Source of the DNA: Pseudeuparius sepicola
Lineage: Eukaryota > Arthropoda > Insecta > Coleoptera > Anthribidae
Assembly: GCA_963920635.1 (NCBI GenBank)
Contig: OY987299.1
Location: 68,306,692 to 68,370,691, forward strand
DNA length: 64,000 nucleotides
Direction: 5' to 3'
The notes under the pieces are model-generated. The model was given only the letters and a program-made list of their open reading frames with translations. It was not told the DNA's origin and ran no database searches. This document shows positions 35,710 to 46,534 of this stretch, one piece after another. The translations under genes were made by a program, and so were the position numbers. How positions within the stretch are numbered: position 1 is the first letter of the stretch; each line of letters begins with the position of its first letter.

Positions 35710-38700
35710 TAGTGTCTGCCAGAAAGTTGGATACAAATGGGAATTTTCTTTATTTGAAGTTTCTCAAAAAAATATATTCTTGATAAAAGTTGGTGCTTGT
35801 GCTTAAACTCAAAATCCACCCGCAAAAATTTTGAAATTTCGATTCGTATACAGGGTAGGTTGAAAAATATGAAAATTCCTCAAGAGTAAAGTCGTTGACT
35901 GAAGGTTTAAAAAGACCTCTCACGGATCCAGATAAAATGCCGAGCGCTTTTGGAGGCGAAGGACTATGGATATTCGAACTTTTTCCAATGATCGTAGTCA
36001 TTCGCCTCCGCGCACCAACTCCATCTACTGGTGTATAGCGGTATTATTATTTCTATTTAGCTCTCGTCCAGTACTACTGTTTAGCACCATCTATTTTCGA
36101 TAATTACAATGACTCTAACAAAATCGATAATTAGTGGTAGATTTCGTACTCGACAATTTCGTATTCCAAAAGGCTCGTTTGTGTTCGGGGCGGGGCAAAC
36201 AAGTCTAAAAATAGACACGGGGGGAGAAGGGAGAAGGGGCCAGTGAAATAATTCTACGATTTGGCTTTTATAAAATTAGGAATAGATTCAGGGTTGGGCG
36301 TATTTCAGTTTGATATTTGACGATTTTAACGGATTGGCAGATTTTTAAAATTCTCTTTTTTAGGATATAGTGATCTACATTATGTTGCTTCAATTTCTTA
36401 CGTTGATTTGAAAAACAAAACATATGTCCAAAATGAAAACTTTGAGAAAAGTGAAAAAACTGATTGCCTTCCCTCTATTAGGGAGTATTTTTTAATGTAC
36501 CTAGGCGTTTTTTTGGAAAAATGTTGAATACAGAAAGAGGTTGTTATTTATTTTTATTTTTTTAGCTTAAGTAACTAATAAAAATATATACTGTGTGTCC
36601 TGCGATTCAGTGCCCAAGGGGTGTAAACGATAAAAAAATTCTAATTGTAAGTTGACATTCTGTTTGGTGTTGCCCCAATAATTGGCCGAACCTATCAGCA
36701 AAGTCTAGAGAATACTAGACTTTGCTATCAGTACACAGTGTATACAGGGTGTATTTTTGTCGAAAAAAACAAGGCCGGAGTAAACTGTACCCTCAATTTT
36801 AAAAGCTAGCTAGCTAGGACAATGCCTGCCATTGTTAAAACGATATTATTGCTTATATCTGCCAAACTATGATACCACACCACTTAATCAGTGGCGGCTC
36901 GTAACTATTTAAACTTAAACAGGCGGGGCCAAATATCGGAAGACATTTAAAAATCAATGTGCCTTACTAAACCGGTGTAAAGTTAGTAGCCGATTTTCTG
37001 GCAACAAAAAATTTTCCTCGCCCTTATTTCCACAAATTTATTTTGATAAAAATAAAGTAGAAATGGTAACTATTATTAAACTTTCTAAGCAGATTAAACT
37101 GGAGAATGAAGAAAAATATTCATCAAAAAATAAACGTTGAAATTTTTGGCTCCTAGAAAATTGGCTGCTAAGTGCTAAGTTCAGTTTTAAGTAGACACTT
37201 TTGTTGAATTTACGTGATCGCGTTTTTTATGTTCTGCCGTTTGATTTTTCTCTATAGTTAAATCAAGGTAACGGCCTGCCCTCTATAACTGTTTAATTTG
37301 CAGTTTTTGCTCAAATTACATTGACGAAAATGAATTTCTTAATAAAAAAACTAACACTGTTTTATGAAATGCTACTTTTATTAGTGATATAAACAAAAAT
37401 AGTAAAAGTAGGTAAATAAGGATTTTTTAAACTGTTGACTATGTATGTACCTACATGTAGGAATTGATATTTTTTAAGTAGGTATTGACTGAACACGCCA
37501 GAAAGTAATTACCCATTTTCATTCAGAATTACCTTTGAACATTTTTTGACAGAGAGGAATAAAATAAAATAGTTAAATGAGAAAACACATTTATTAAAAA
37601 AATACCTAAATACCAAATCCAGAAATATTGTCAACATAAATAAATTATATAAGTAAGAACATTTTAACGCATATACAATTATTATACAGGGTGTCCAACT
37701 TTAAAACTGTACAAATCCGTAAAATCTTCATTTTTAGAGATAATCGCCTAAACTTTCTTTGTTTGAAAGGCCTTCAAAAACCGCTTCTTTTGACCTTCCT
37801 GCTATTTTCAAAATGCAAATCCAGGGCCGGCTACCATTTTTTTATACCCCCAATTTTCTCGAAAACCATTTAGCGATTTTTTTATTAAAATCTGACCCCA
37901 CAGCGTTAATCAGAACACCCCAAAACCCCTATATACCAAATTTGAATAAAAAATATACAGGGAGTTCTATTCTGCAGGGTGTCAAATTTGAGCAAAATAG
38001 GACTTTTAAAGGCCTTTCAAACAAAAAAAAGTTTGGGCGATTGTCTCCAAAAATGAAGATTTTACGGATTTGTACAGTTTTAAAGTTGGACACACTGTAT
38101 GTTATTTGTTTTGGCAATAATAATAGTCCCCCACTAGTCAATAGTTTCACAATGTGTAAAAAGAGTTTCAAGGCTAAAAAAAATTCGAAGTCTCGCCCGC
38201 AGCTCTAGGGTTTACTATAGATCCCAACGTACCCGTTGAAAATAAACACCATCTATGGAGCTGGAAATATAAAATTTTGTGTCTGTATTTTCTGCTCGTG
38301 TGTGGTTGATGTAATATACGATTTCTATTAAAGGGAAAAGGATGGAATGATACCCCTGTTTAATAAGTGTATTTGGGCGGGTCCTTTCCCCAAGTAAATT
38401 TCTGGTCGCGAAAGGGAGCAGTGAAAGGGGCAAATAATATTGTAATGAATCTCAAAAATCACAGTCCAAACTCGTTACCTTGGTTACCACCTTTATTGTT
38501 TAGCCTTCAAAAATCACAAATAAACTTGTCAGATTACTGTCACTGCCCAAGAATATTCTTTCAGCTCCAAAATTCGCACAAAATCGCTTTCTAACCTTTC
38601 ACTTTCTCCAGGCCCAATTCCCAGGGCTTAATGTCAAGTAAAACCCTGTCAAAAGTCAAAATCAAGATATTGCCAGACTCGAAATGTCCCATCTGTAATT

Positions 38701-39552
38701 CCCACCGAGCTATCCCAGTATACCCCAGAAAACAGTGTGCTGTTTTCTAGACTTTGCTTTCGAGTCAGCGACACCGACTGTGAATAATTGTTACTTCCGC
38801 TAGCCGCAAGATGGCTCCGGCGAAGATGCCAGAAGATTTTCGATATCGATCCGTTTTAATTTCTGGTCCGGAATGTAGAGGGTGCCAGCGGGCTCCGGAG
38901 ATGTTTTTAAATCGGCACGCTGTTCCATGGGCGTAGATTCTCTTTTTAAATCTTCACCCAACGGTAAAGTACTCTTATTTTTTATGTATTTTGAGGCACA
39001 TCTTCGAGCATGACAGTACGATACCAATGATTTTTGTTTACGTTTAACTAGCATCTTAAAAACATTTAATAACTGAAAGTTCTGCAAAGTTTGTCGTTTT
39101 TTTGTATCCAGGTAAAATACTCCTACAATTTTAAACATAACATAGCATCTAATCTGTGGAACATAAAAATATTTTAATAGAGCAACAATTTAAGAGTTAT
39201 TTAATAAATGAGAATTCAACTATAAAAATTATACAGCGTGATGAATAAAAAATGCGAAAAGTGTGAATTTTTTTTCTTTTGAGTAGGTGGCTGTGAGTTC
39301 ATATTTGACATTGTCTTGAGATTCCAAACAACTTTTCTTAGTGCCGTTCTGATGTAGTTCTAAAAATAGGGGTACTTTACTCTTGAGAAATTTTCATATT
39401 TTTCAACCTACCCTGTATACGAATCGATTTCAAAATTTTTGCGGGTGGATTTTGAGTTTAAGCACAAGCACCAACTTTTATCGAGTTTTTTTTTTTGAGA
39501 AACTTCAAATAAAGAAAATTTCCCTTTGTATCCAACTTTCTGGCAGACACTG
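35710..39552. mobile_element. 3.84-kb TA-flanked non-autonomous element (TIR family 1) inside the PLE dimer
   Basis: TIRs (TAGTGTCTGCCAGAAAGTTG on the left, CAGTGTCTGCCAGAAAGTTG inverted on the right) extend about 180 bp inward and are flanked by TA at 35708-35709 and 39553-39554. The uninterrupted sister arm of the dimer (about 40030-40060) shows the empty site. The interior (35900-39370) has no transposase or supported gene. It contains a MITE at 37687-38097 and otherwise featureless sequence with a G-rich patch near 36190-36240. Confidence 0.8.
37687..38097. mobile_element. 411-bp TA-flanked MITE of the shared-core family
   Basis: TIRs of about 65 bp begin CAGxGTGTCCAACTTTAAAA and include TACAAATCCGTAAAATCTTC. 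TA flanks both sides (37685-37686 and 38098-38099). The core (CCATTTAGCGATTTTT, TTAATCAGAACA, AAATTTGAATAAAAAATATA) matches the larger foldbacks at 16553 and 27119. Confidence 0.85.
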
Positions 39553-40084
39553 TATAAACGTATAATAATGAGGAGAAAAACATAAAATGTCAGAACAACG
39601 ACAAAATTACTTACATTTTTTAAGCATAACAATTACATGAACATTATGTTCTAAATACAGTTTTTTTATTATCTTCTTCGTCAATTTCGAAATGATCACA
39701 TTTTCTTTCAAGTCAAAACAAAATTCTCCATATAATGTTGTGGAGGATGTTGTGGATACAATTTTTTTAAAGAGAGATGTTTCAAACATGTACATGTAGC
39801 CGCCTTTGAAACATCTCTTTTTTTAATAAAATTATACTAAAAATTACATCCTCCACAACATTATATGGAGAATTTTGTTTTGACTTTAAAGAAAATGTGA
39901 TCATTTCGAAATTGACGAAGAAGATAATAAAAAAACCGTATTTAAAACATAATGTTCATGTAATTGTTATTCTTAAAAAATGTAAGTAATTTTGCCGTTG
40001 TTCTGACATTTTATGTTTTTCTTTTCATTATTATACGTTTATATAATTTTTAAAAAAAAAAATTTTAGACTACAATTTTAATAT

Positions 40085-40124
40085 GTACCTGAAGATGGCT
40101 TAAACGCCGAAACGTACGTTGTAC
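40085..40124 (+). ncRNA. Hammerhead-ribozyme-like core (PLE dimer, right arm)
   Basis: Stem I GTAC (40085-40088), CTGAAGA (40089-40095), helix II GGC (40097-40099) and GCC (40106-40108), GAAA (40109-40112), stem III CGTACG (40113-40118), TT (40119-40120), stem I GTAC (40121-40124). An extra T at 40096 breaks perfect stacking of helix II. Stem III is only 2 bp with a 2-nt loop in one molecule but is fully self-complementary between two, as in the dimeric hammerheads reported from retroelements. Confidence 0.7.
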
Positions 40125-40237
40125 AAGTGGATAGTTTTTGCTTGTCGTTTTAAATACACTTTGGTAGAGTACCCAGGATATTTTATTTAAATGATCTATA
40201 ACTACCAGGAAGAAAACAAAAGAATCTGTTTATAGTT

Positions 40238-42062
40238 TTAAATGCTCGCTGAAAGTCTAAAAGCACCGCAACAACATATTCGTCCATTTCCATGCTTCTT
40301 CTCCAACTCTCAATAACCATTTGTATTGCTGTTTCGGTTGAGTGCATCTTCCTGAATCCGGCTTGAGAATCAGTCATAATATTAATAATTTCCAAAAAAA
40401 TCTTTAATTGATCATATACTACAGACTCCAATAATTCTTCTACATCGAGCAAAATATTAATAGTTCGAAAATTACTTGATAGCATTGTATTTTTGATTTT
40501 TGGAACTGGAGTTATTGTCGAGCATTTAAAATCAGCAGGAATTTGTCCACTTCTTAAAACCAAATTAATAAAATTAAATAGTTGGTACCCTATGACTTCA
40601 AAATTTTGTGTTAAAACTTGTTTTGAATAGAGCTCAGATGGATTATTAATTGATTTGATACTATTAATTTTTTTTCTTAGTTGAGTCAAATTTAAATAAT
40701 TAAAATTTTCAAAACAAGATTCTGCTACTTTCAGTTTTGGGCACAGTTCTTCATTTCCCTTTGGAATCGTACTAATTATTTCAGAAACACTATTGACATA
40801 ATATTTGTTTAGTTTGCATGCTATGATTTCTTGATCAGTTACTTTAGAGTCACCAAAAAACATTTGTGAAATTTCATTAGTTGGACTATTATTAATTAAG
40901 TATTTTAAAGCCCTCCACATTTTTTGCTATCACCTTTATGTTCATCTATTTTTTTCTCTGTAATACCTTCCTTTTTCCTTTCTCATTGTCTCAAAGCAAA
41001 CATTTCTCATCTTTTTATATTCTATCCAATCAACTTATTTTTTTGTTACCAAAAATTTACCATACAATAAATATCTCTCTGTTTCTTTATGTTCATAACA
41101 TCAACTCCAAACCACGGATTGATTTTAGTTTTGATTTGAATTACCCCTTTCTTCCTTTATTGCTGCTACGGATTTTAACATATTCACTTTAAATTCTTCA
41201 AACAATAAATTTGGATCATATATATCATAACTCCATATACAACTAATAAGTTCTGTAGATAAAAGTTTAGGGTCAATACGGGTTAAAGTTTTATATTTTT
41301 TCACATCTCTGTTTGATTCCACATCTAATTTTGTAATAATCCAGTGATGGTCACTTAGTTTTGGGATCGTTAAAATATCAGCTTTAAGTCCATAATCATT
41401 GGTTATGATATGATTAAATCTATGAGTGATTTACTTGTATTTTGTTATCCTAGTTGGATTCTCTATTTGTTTTAAACCATTCATCTGAATTATTTCCTTA
41501 AAATGTTTTGTATCACATAAATTTTTCAGCCTATCAAAATTAAAATTCCCAATTTTATGACAGTATTACTTCGCTCTAAAATGTCTTCACATTGTTTTTC
41601 TAGGAAATTTAAAAACAATTTTGCATTGCCACTTGGAGACTGATAGTATGTACATATATTAAAGGTCTTTTTATAAATTTGGACTTGTGTATGGCAAAAC
41701 CAGAATTCATAAGGGACAAAATAATTTTTATAATCTTCTAAAATAACTTCTCCAATGCTAATATAGACCAGAATTCCACCAGTATGATTTGAATTTGAAA
41801 CGCAATTTACAAACATGTAATTTTCCATCTTCAATTCATTATCTAAAATATCTTGAGTAACGTGTGTTTCAGTTAAACACAATATAAGAGGCTTCATAGA
41901 TTCCAAAAAAAGTTTAATTTCATCTTTCTTTTCCAAAAAACCATCAATATTTAAATGGGCTATAATACTTCCATTCAATCCCTGTAACTGATGCTTCATC
42001 ACTGGGAGGATTATAATTAATTTTTCTCTTCTCATTTTCAATTTTTCGTTTAAAAATTTCAC
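40238..42062 (-). pseudogene. LINE B ORF2, N-terminal half (endonuclease and RT start)
   Basis: The endonuclease runs IIAHLNIDGFLEKKDE, ILCLTETHVTQ, GGILVYI, then after frame breaks near 41526 and 41440 reaches LTIPKLSDHHWIITKLD (SDHH catalytic motif, about 41360). A linker region (41322-41125) is followed by the RT start 40920 and below: MWRALKYLINNSP, STITPVPKIKN, NFRTINIL, DSQAGFRKMHSTETAI and VAVLLDFQRAFKTINR. The last motif contains the first RT Asp and ends exactly at the target duplication at 40225-40237. The product would be the LINE nicking nuclease/RT. Several frameshifts plus the insertion inactivate it. Confidence 0.85.
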
Positions 42063-42113
42063 AACATTGGTAGAAAGGAGAATGATTTATCGGTAAATTT
42101 AGCTTAACCCATT

Positions 42114-44340
42114 TATGCCCGAATTAATTTTTTTGTGATTTTGCATAAATAGTTTAATTTTTTGAAAGATTTTGTCATCGTAAGTTACATTCTAAAGCAA
42201 CTGGATACATTCATATGTTAATTTCCAAATATGGGCATGTTCCATTAATGGAACAATGGGCACGAATGACACCACTCAAATTCGAGATTAGAAATCTATA
42301 TTATACACTTATTTACTATGAAAAGATACAAAACAGTCACTATGCAGATTTAAATTGCACTTTACACACATTTTTGTGTTCTTCTTACATAAGGCACATC
42401 TGTTTTGTTTCTCTGCTGAACAGATCCAGTGTGAAATCTGATCATACCTTACTTGGTCAACAACTCTTGAAGGCAAAGCTCTAGGTGTTGAAGTACGACC
42501 TCTTCCTTTCGGCAGCTGGCCTTATTTTTGAAAATAAGTTTGTACTATGACACGTCGAAAGTGCAAATAATCCATTTTCCGCCCTCACCTTTATGGTACA
42601 ACTACCATGCATTATGAACAGAGGCATCGACGCAGAATGCAAAAACCGCCCACCACCACTTTTTTGAACGAATGGCAATGCGATACTTATCAATATTTTC
42701 ATCCATTCGGTCCACACCGCCCATAAATTTATTGTATTGGGCAACTACAGATGGCTGACTAACAGGAACTTTTTTCTTTTGCGATGAGACCCACCTTTCC
42801 ACTTGTTTTTCAGGGTATGTAGCATCACAAGTGCTAACAATCAAAACAATTCTATTGTCATGCCAAGCAGTTACGGTAACCTTGTTTTTCTCATCGGTGC
42901 AAAAATCGTAGTATCCGCGATCCTGTTTTTCCATGTAATTAGCAGATGAAATTGGGCACTTTTTGATACGATTGTACTTGACGGACCTGTATACCCAATT
43001 CCCGCTTTTTTTAACTTTTGCCCAAGTTTTAGAGATGAAAAGAAACGATCACCATAAATTTTGAACTAAACATTTTGAGGCAATTCACTAGTAAGCTTGT
43101 TTACCACTGACCCACCTACTCCAATGCCTACTTTAGCTTTCTTCTGCACAGCACCTTGAAAAGGTTCAAATTTCATCAAGTAGCCTAAAGGCTCGCAAAG
43201 GCACCACATTTTGTACCCATACCTAATGGGTTTTCCCTTGAGAAACTACTGTGCTCCGTGTCTGCCACCATGCTTTCGTTGATGCTGAGTCTTTCTTGGT
43301 ATTCAGCATATTCTAAAAACCGTTTGTTTAGCTTTTGAGAGGTCTCATTTTGTCCGCACAATGCAGGTATATATTGATTATTTTAAAGCGATTGCGACGC
43401 ATTGAGTTGGCAACTGGCATATTGAAAGTTTCTGTTTCCCCTTCCCACCACATTCTCCACCTTGGAACAGGGCAGTAGCCCGACATCATCAATATGGCAA
43501 GAAAGCAACGCATCTCAGCGGAATCGATTGTAAAAGAATGATCGTGTTTCAGTTTTTTTGCGTAAGTACATGTCATCTCAACCAAAAAGTTGAGCAAATC
43601 ATTGTCATAAAACAACTCAAAGCAAGAAACGGGATCATCGGGTATTTGAGGCAATATCTTTGAAGGTACAAATGGTGGAAAATCCGATATAAGGTCTATA
43701 CGCTTAGACCAAGTTCTGGTTCCTACATCTTGATTTATGGAAATATTCCTTTTTATTTCCGATAAGGTCATATTCATTTCCTCATCACTTTCTTCTAATG
43801 AATTTTGAAAGTCCCCTTCTGCTATGTTATTTTCCTGTTGTGTATTATTTATTTCTATTCCTGTCGTCCTTTCATCTGCTTCTAACAATTCTTCCTCCTC
43901 TTCATCGCTACTATCCTCACCGACTGTAAATGTTTTTCCTTCACATGTGATTTTGGCCATTGCTCGTGCTCTCAGCTGAGGTCCGCTAAGGTAGTTTATA
44001 TTATAATACTCTTCTTCGTTCCCACTGTCCTCAGCACATTGTTCACCGTCCTCTGGGGGAGTAATAAAAACATCTGCTTTCCAGAAATTTTCATCTTCAA
44101 CAAGAGCTATAAGTTCTTCCGTGGTATACTATCTGCAAATATGATAAATAAATTGTAAACACATGTCACTGCACATCTCAAAACAGAAAAAAATATATGG
44201 AACCATTCATGCCCATTGTTCCAATTAAGGAACATTGAGGTTAGGTTCACTATTTTACAAACATTACATATTTAATAGAGTATTTTATTGCATAAATACA
44301 ATGATCAATATCAAAATAGTAGAATATAATATAAGGTTAA
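42114..44340 (-). mobile_element. piggyBac-type transposon inserted between LINE B ORF1 and ORF2
   Basis: TTAA occurs at 42114-42117 (followed by CCCATTTATGCCC) and at 44337-44340. Subterminal inverted motifs (GTTCCATTAATGGAAC with ATGGGC at 42231-42268; the inverse at 44204-44240) lie about 100 bp inside each end, supporting these limits. The terminal bases themselves match poorly (CCCAT versus CCTTA), so the right end is less certain. TTAA insertion is the piggyBac rule. Confidence 0.7.
42310..44130 (-). pseudogene. piggyBac transposase, decayed
   Basis: The N-terminus (about 44130) reads EELIALVEDENFWKADVFIT, then GPQLRARAMAKITCEGKTFT, an acidic run (SSDEEEEELLEADE), and the DDE_Tnp_1_7 domain start (DPVSCFELFYDNDLLNFLVE ... 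EMRCFLAILMMSGYCPVPRW ... RNRFKIINIYLHC). Later frames give FLEYAEYQERLSINESMVAD, RYGYKMWCLCEPLGYLMKFE, YGDRFFSS, KQDRGYYDF, YNKFMGGVDRMDENID and a cysteine-rich tail (RCALCKKNTKMCVKCNLNLH) near 42330-42390. The first catalytic Asp is replaced (INESM where IDE-M is usual); the DRFF and DRMD aspartates remain. There are several stops and shifts between 43328 and 42934. Inactive. Confidence 0.85.
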
Positions 44341-44539
44341 AACATTAGGTCATTATAATGTGTGGAAACACTTTTTGGAAGCCATGTTTCAGCTGCACAA
44401 AATCACTCACTTCACTTCTGTACAAATTCGGCAAGTGGCGGATGATTTTCAGATCTAATATGTGTACACGAATCTGACACATCCCTATTATAGGTTATCC
44501 ACAATACTAGTCTTCAATCAAATGTCAAAATTGCTAGGT

Positions 44540-45571
44540 GGAGCCACAAGTAAAATGTTTATTTGCTTCTAAACAGTTTGGACAAACAATATTTTCATGA
44601 GCAATGTTGCAATTTGCGGCTAATAATATGTTCTACTGAACCACATTTCATACAAACTTCATTTTTTGTACAATTTTTTCCAGTGTGGTTGTAACCTGCA
44701 CATCTAAAACATCTTAGAGGTTGACGTGATTAAATGTATGGCATACAGACAAATTTAACATAACAGCACCATTACTTAAAATACTTTTATGCGTTTCTCC
44801 ATCACATCTATGATGGCCATATAATCATACTTCAATTTTTTAATTGTAATTACCTGTATATTTGCACTTGCCTTAATGTAGTAATTCTCTTTAATTAATT
44901 GCCTCTGTATTTCAAAATCTTCTAAATTATCCTCAATGCCAATAATTTTAATTCTAGGTCGTCTTTCCTTGGAAATTTCCACTTTGTAATTTTTCCCCAT
45001 TTTTTCAACAGCCTTTTTTCTAACCACTTCAAGATCTTCTTTCGATTTGCATTCTATCCTAACGCCACCATCATTCACAATATTAATTTTCTCAAAAGCA
45101 ATTTTTAGTTCTTCTGGCTTGACATATTCACGAATATCATTTTTAGTTTTTTTTAGATTCTTGCTTAGAATTAACGGGTTGATTGGCTACACTTACAATT
45201 TTCTTATTATTTTCATTTTTCGGTTCATTATTTAATTTGAGGACTTTGTTATATTTCAATTTCTTCAATTTCGAGTTATTTTCTGAGTTCTCGACAGGAA
45301 TCTTCTGTGAATTTATTTTACATTGTAATTCACAAAAACCAGTTTTTAGAAAATTAACTGTTTCAGTACTGTTTTCCAAACATTTCAGCTTCTCTCTGAG
45401 GAAATCCATTTCCGATTCCATCTTTTTCATTCTTTCATTTTGATTTTGTAATTCCTGGTCTTTCTGTTTAATAATTTCATTATATAATGCTTCTACCTTC
45501 AAAAGTAAATCATTTTCTTCATCAATAGCCTCTTCTTTCTTCCTGTTTTTTGATTTTTTTGGGGTCGGCAT
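44540..45571 (-). pseudogene. LINE B ORF1: coiled coil plus CCHC zinc knuckles
   Basis: It starts at a true ATG (45571, MPTPKKSKNRKKEEAIDEEN). Residues about 20-75 form a charged coiled coil (ALYNEIIKQKDQELQNQNER ... MDFLREKLKCLEN). After a stop near 45143 the protein resumes (45078-44776) with an RRM-like fold region (RPRIKIIGIEDNLEDFEIQR). Knuckles follow: CFRCAGYNHTGKNC (C-x2-C-x4-H-x4-C, about 44700), CMKCGSVEH and, one frame over, HENIVCPNCLEANKHF. This is the nucleic-acid-binding, RNP-forming protein of a Jockey/I-type LINE. Two or more disruptions. Confidence 0.75.
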
Positions 45572-45586
45572 AAATCTTCAGGTGTT

Positions 45587-46534
45587 TTGACAAATTTTGA
45601 GTTGACACCCTTCAATATTTTTACCACATATATTTCCAAAATTATTATAGTTCTAAGGGATTCCCATGCCAATCTTCAATGTTTCCCAAATGCGTTTATC
45701 TTCCTCTTCCTAACAATATATATCACTATGTGCTTGACTTTACACCAATCGTGTATTAGGGCAATTTTTGGAACAACTTTTTACAGTTCGTACCACAGGT
45801 AGGTACCTGATAACTCTCAATACTATTAAAAAACTAAATTTTGTTTTGCCGCTCATTGCAAAACACCCCGTGTAAAATTTCTTACTATCCCAGAAAATTG
45901 CATAAAATTTAATAGAATGTTTATTACCTAATACATTATTTCTATCACAAAAAATTAAAAATTTATAAGGGTTGTAGAGACACATAAACCTACACTTACA
46001 TAAATAATGCTCATGTCCATGCACTTTGTCAGAATCTACAAGCAGAAGCAATAGAAACACCAATAAGCTTAATACTAAATAATTGAAATAATAATAATAT
46101 CTAAGTGCTAAGTGGAAAGAAAATTAGACAGACTTCTATTACTTACAATATACCTACTTTGAACATAATGGGCTCGTATACCACATTTTTTTATTTTTGT
46201 AATGGCTAGATCGCCTTTAAACATCCGGAAACACTAAAGAAAAAATTTTTTTCGCGGTAGTTTAGTTGCAAAATTGAGTTGAATACGTAATGAAATGGCT
46301 GTGACGTAGTTAGCATTAATTTAAGAACCGACAACATCGCCTTCTCCCCTCTTTGTCTTCCGTCAAATAAAATAACCTGACATTTCCTGTTAACCTTTAT
46401 AAATACAACCGCTATCAAACTATCAATAGTTGTCTGAAAACGTTTCTACCTGCGAAGATTATCAGCCCTTTGCGCAATGCGTTAGCAGAAAATAAGTAAG
46501 TGATCTTTAGTTATTTACTAGTTTGCGCGGCGTT
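45587..46534. other. LINE B 5' flank and unassigned DNA
   Basis: Nothing certain. A TATA-like TATAAATAC at about 46396-46404 lies 140 bp upstream of the THAP relic and could belong to its promoter. A Leu-rich frame on the minus strand near 46060 lacks an ATG. Confidence 0.35.

Larger units (their letters stand above)
35561..40224. mobile_element. Palindromic (inverted-dimer) PLE-type insertion in LINE B, 13-bp target duplication
   Basis: The LINE sequence TCTGTATATAGTT (35548-35560) recurs as TCTGTTTATAGTT (40225-40237), and the RT reading continues across the pair, so everything between was inserted. Without the later 3.8-kb element (35710-39552) the insert is an inverted dimer. The left arm is 35561-35709 plus 39553-39795, and the right arm is about 39810-40190. 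The arms of about 380 bp mirror each other around a loop of 10-20 nt. Each arm encodes the same short peptide (YGEFCFDLKENVIISKLTKK...) and a hammerhead-like core. Variable-length target duplications and inverted terminal repeats are known for Penelope-like elements. The class is inferred from these traits and the ribozyme motif, since no RT is present. Confidence 0.7.
34622..45571 (-). mobile_element. LINE B (Jockey/I-superfamily-like), split by nested insertions
   Basis: The minus-strand order is ORF1 coiled coil (45571-45143), ORF1 RNA-binding part and CCHC knuckles (45078 to about 44540), a piggyBac insertion (42114-44340), ORF2 endonuclease (42062 to about 41340), RT N-terminus (to 40238), the PLE dimer insertion (35561-40224), RT core (35547-35215) and C-terminus (35213-34646). 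Removing the insertions would leave about 4 kb, a normal LINE length. The 3' end abuts the Tc1 element at 34618; the 5' UTR limit is unknown. Confidence 0.85.

Noticed and set aside
45740..46063. Minus-strand frame with a signal-peptide-like Leu-rich start
   Set aside because: It begins at TTG rather than ATG, has no upstream ATG in a sensible position, and the rest shows no family resemblance. The GTAAGT inside may be chance.
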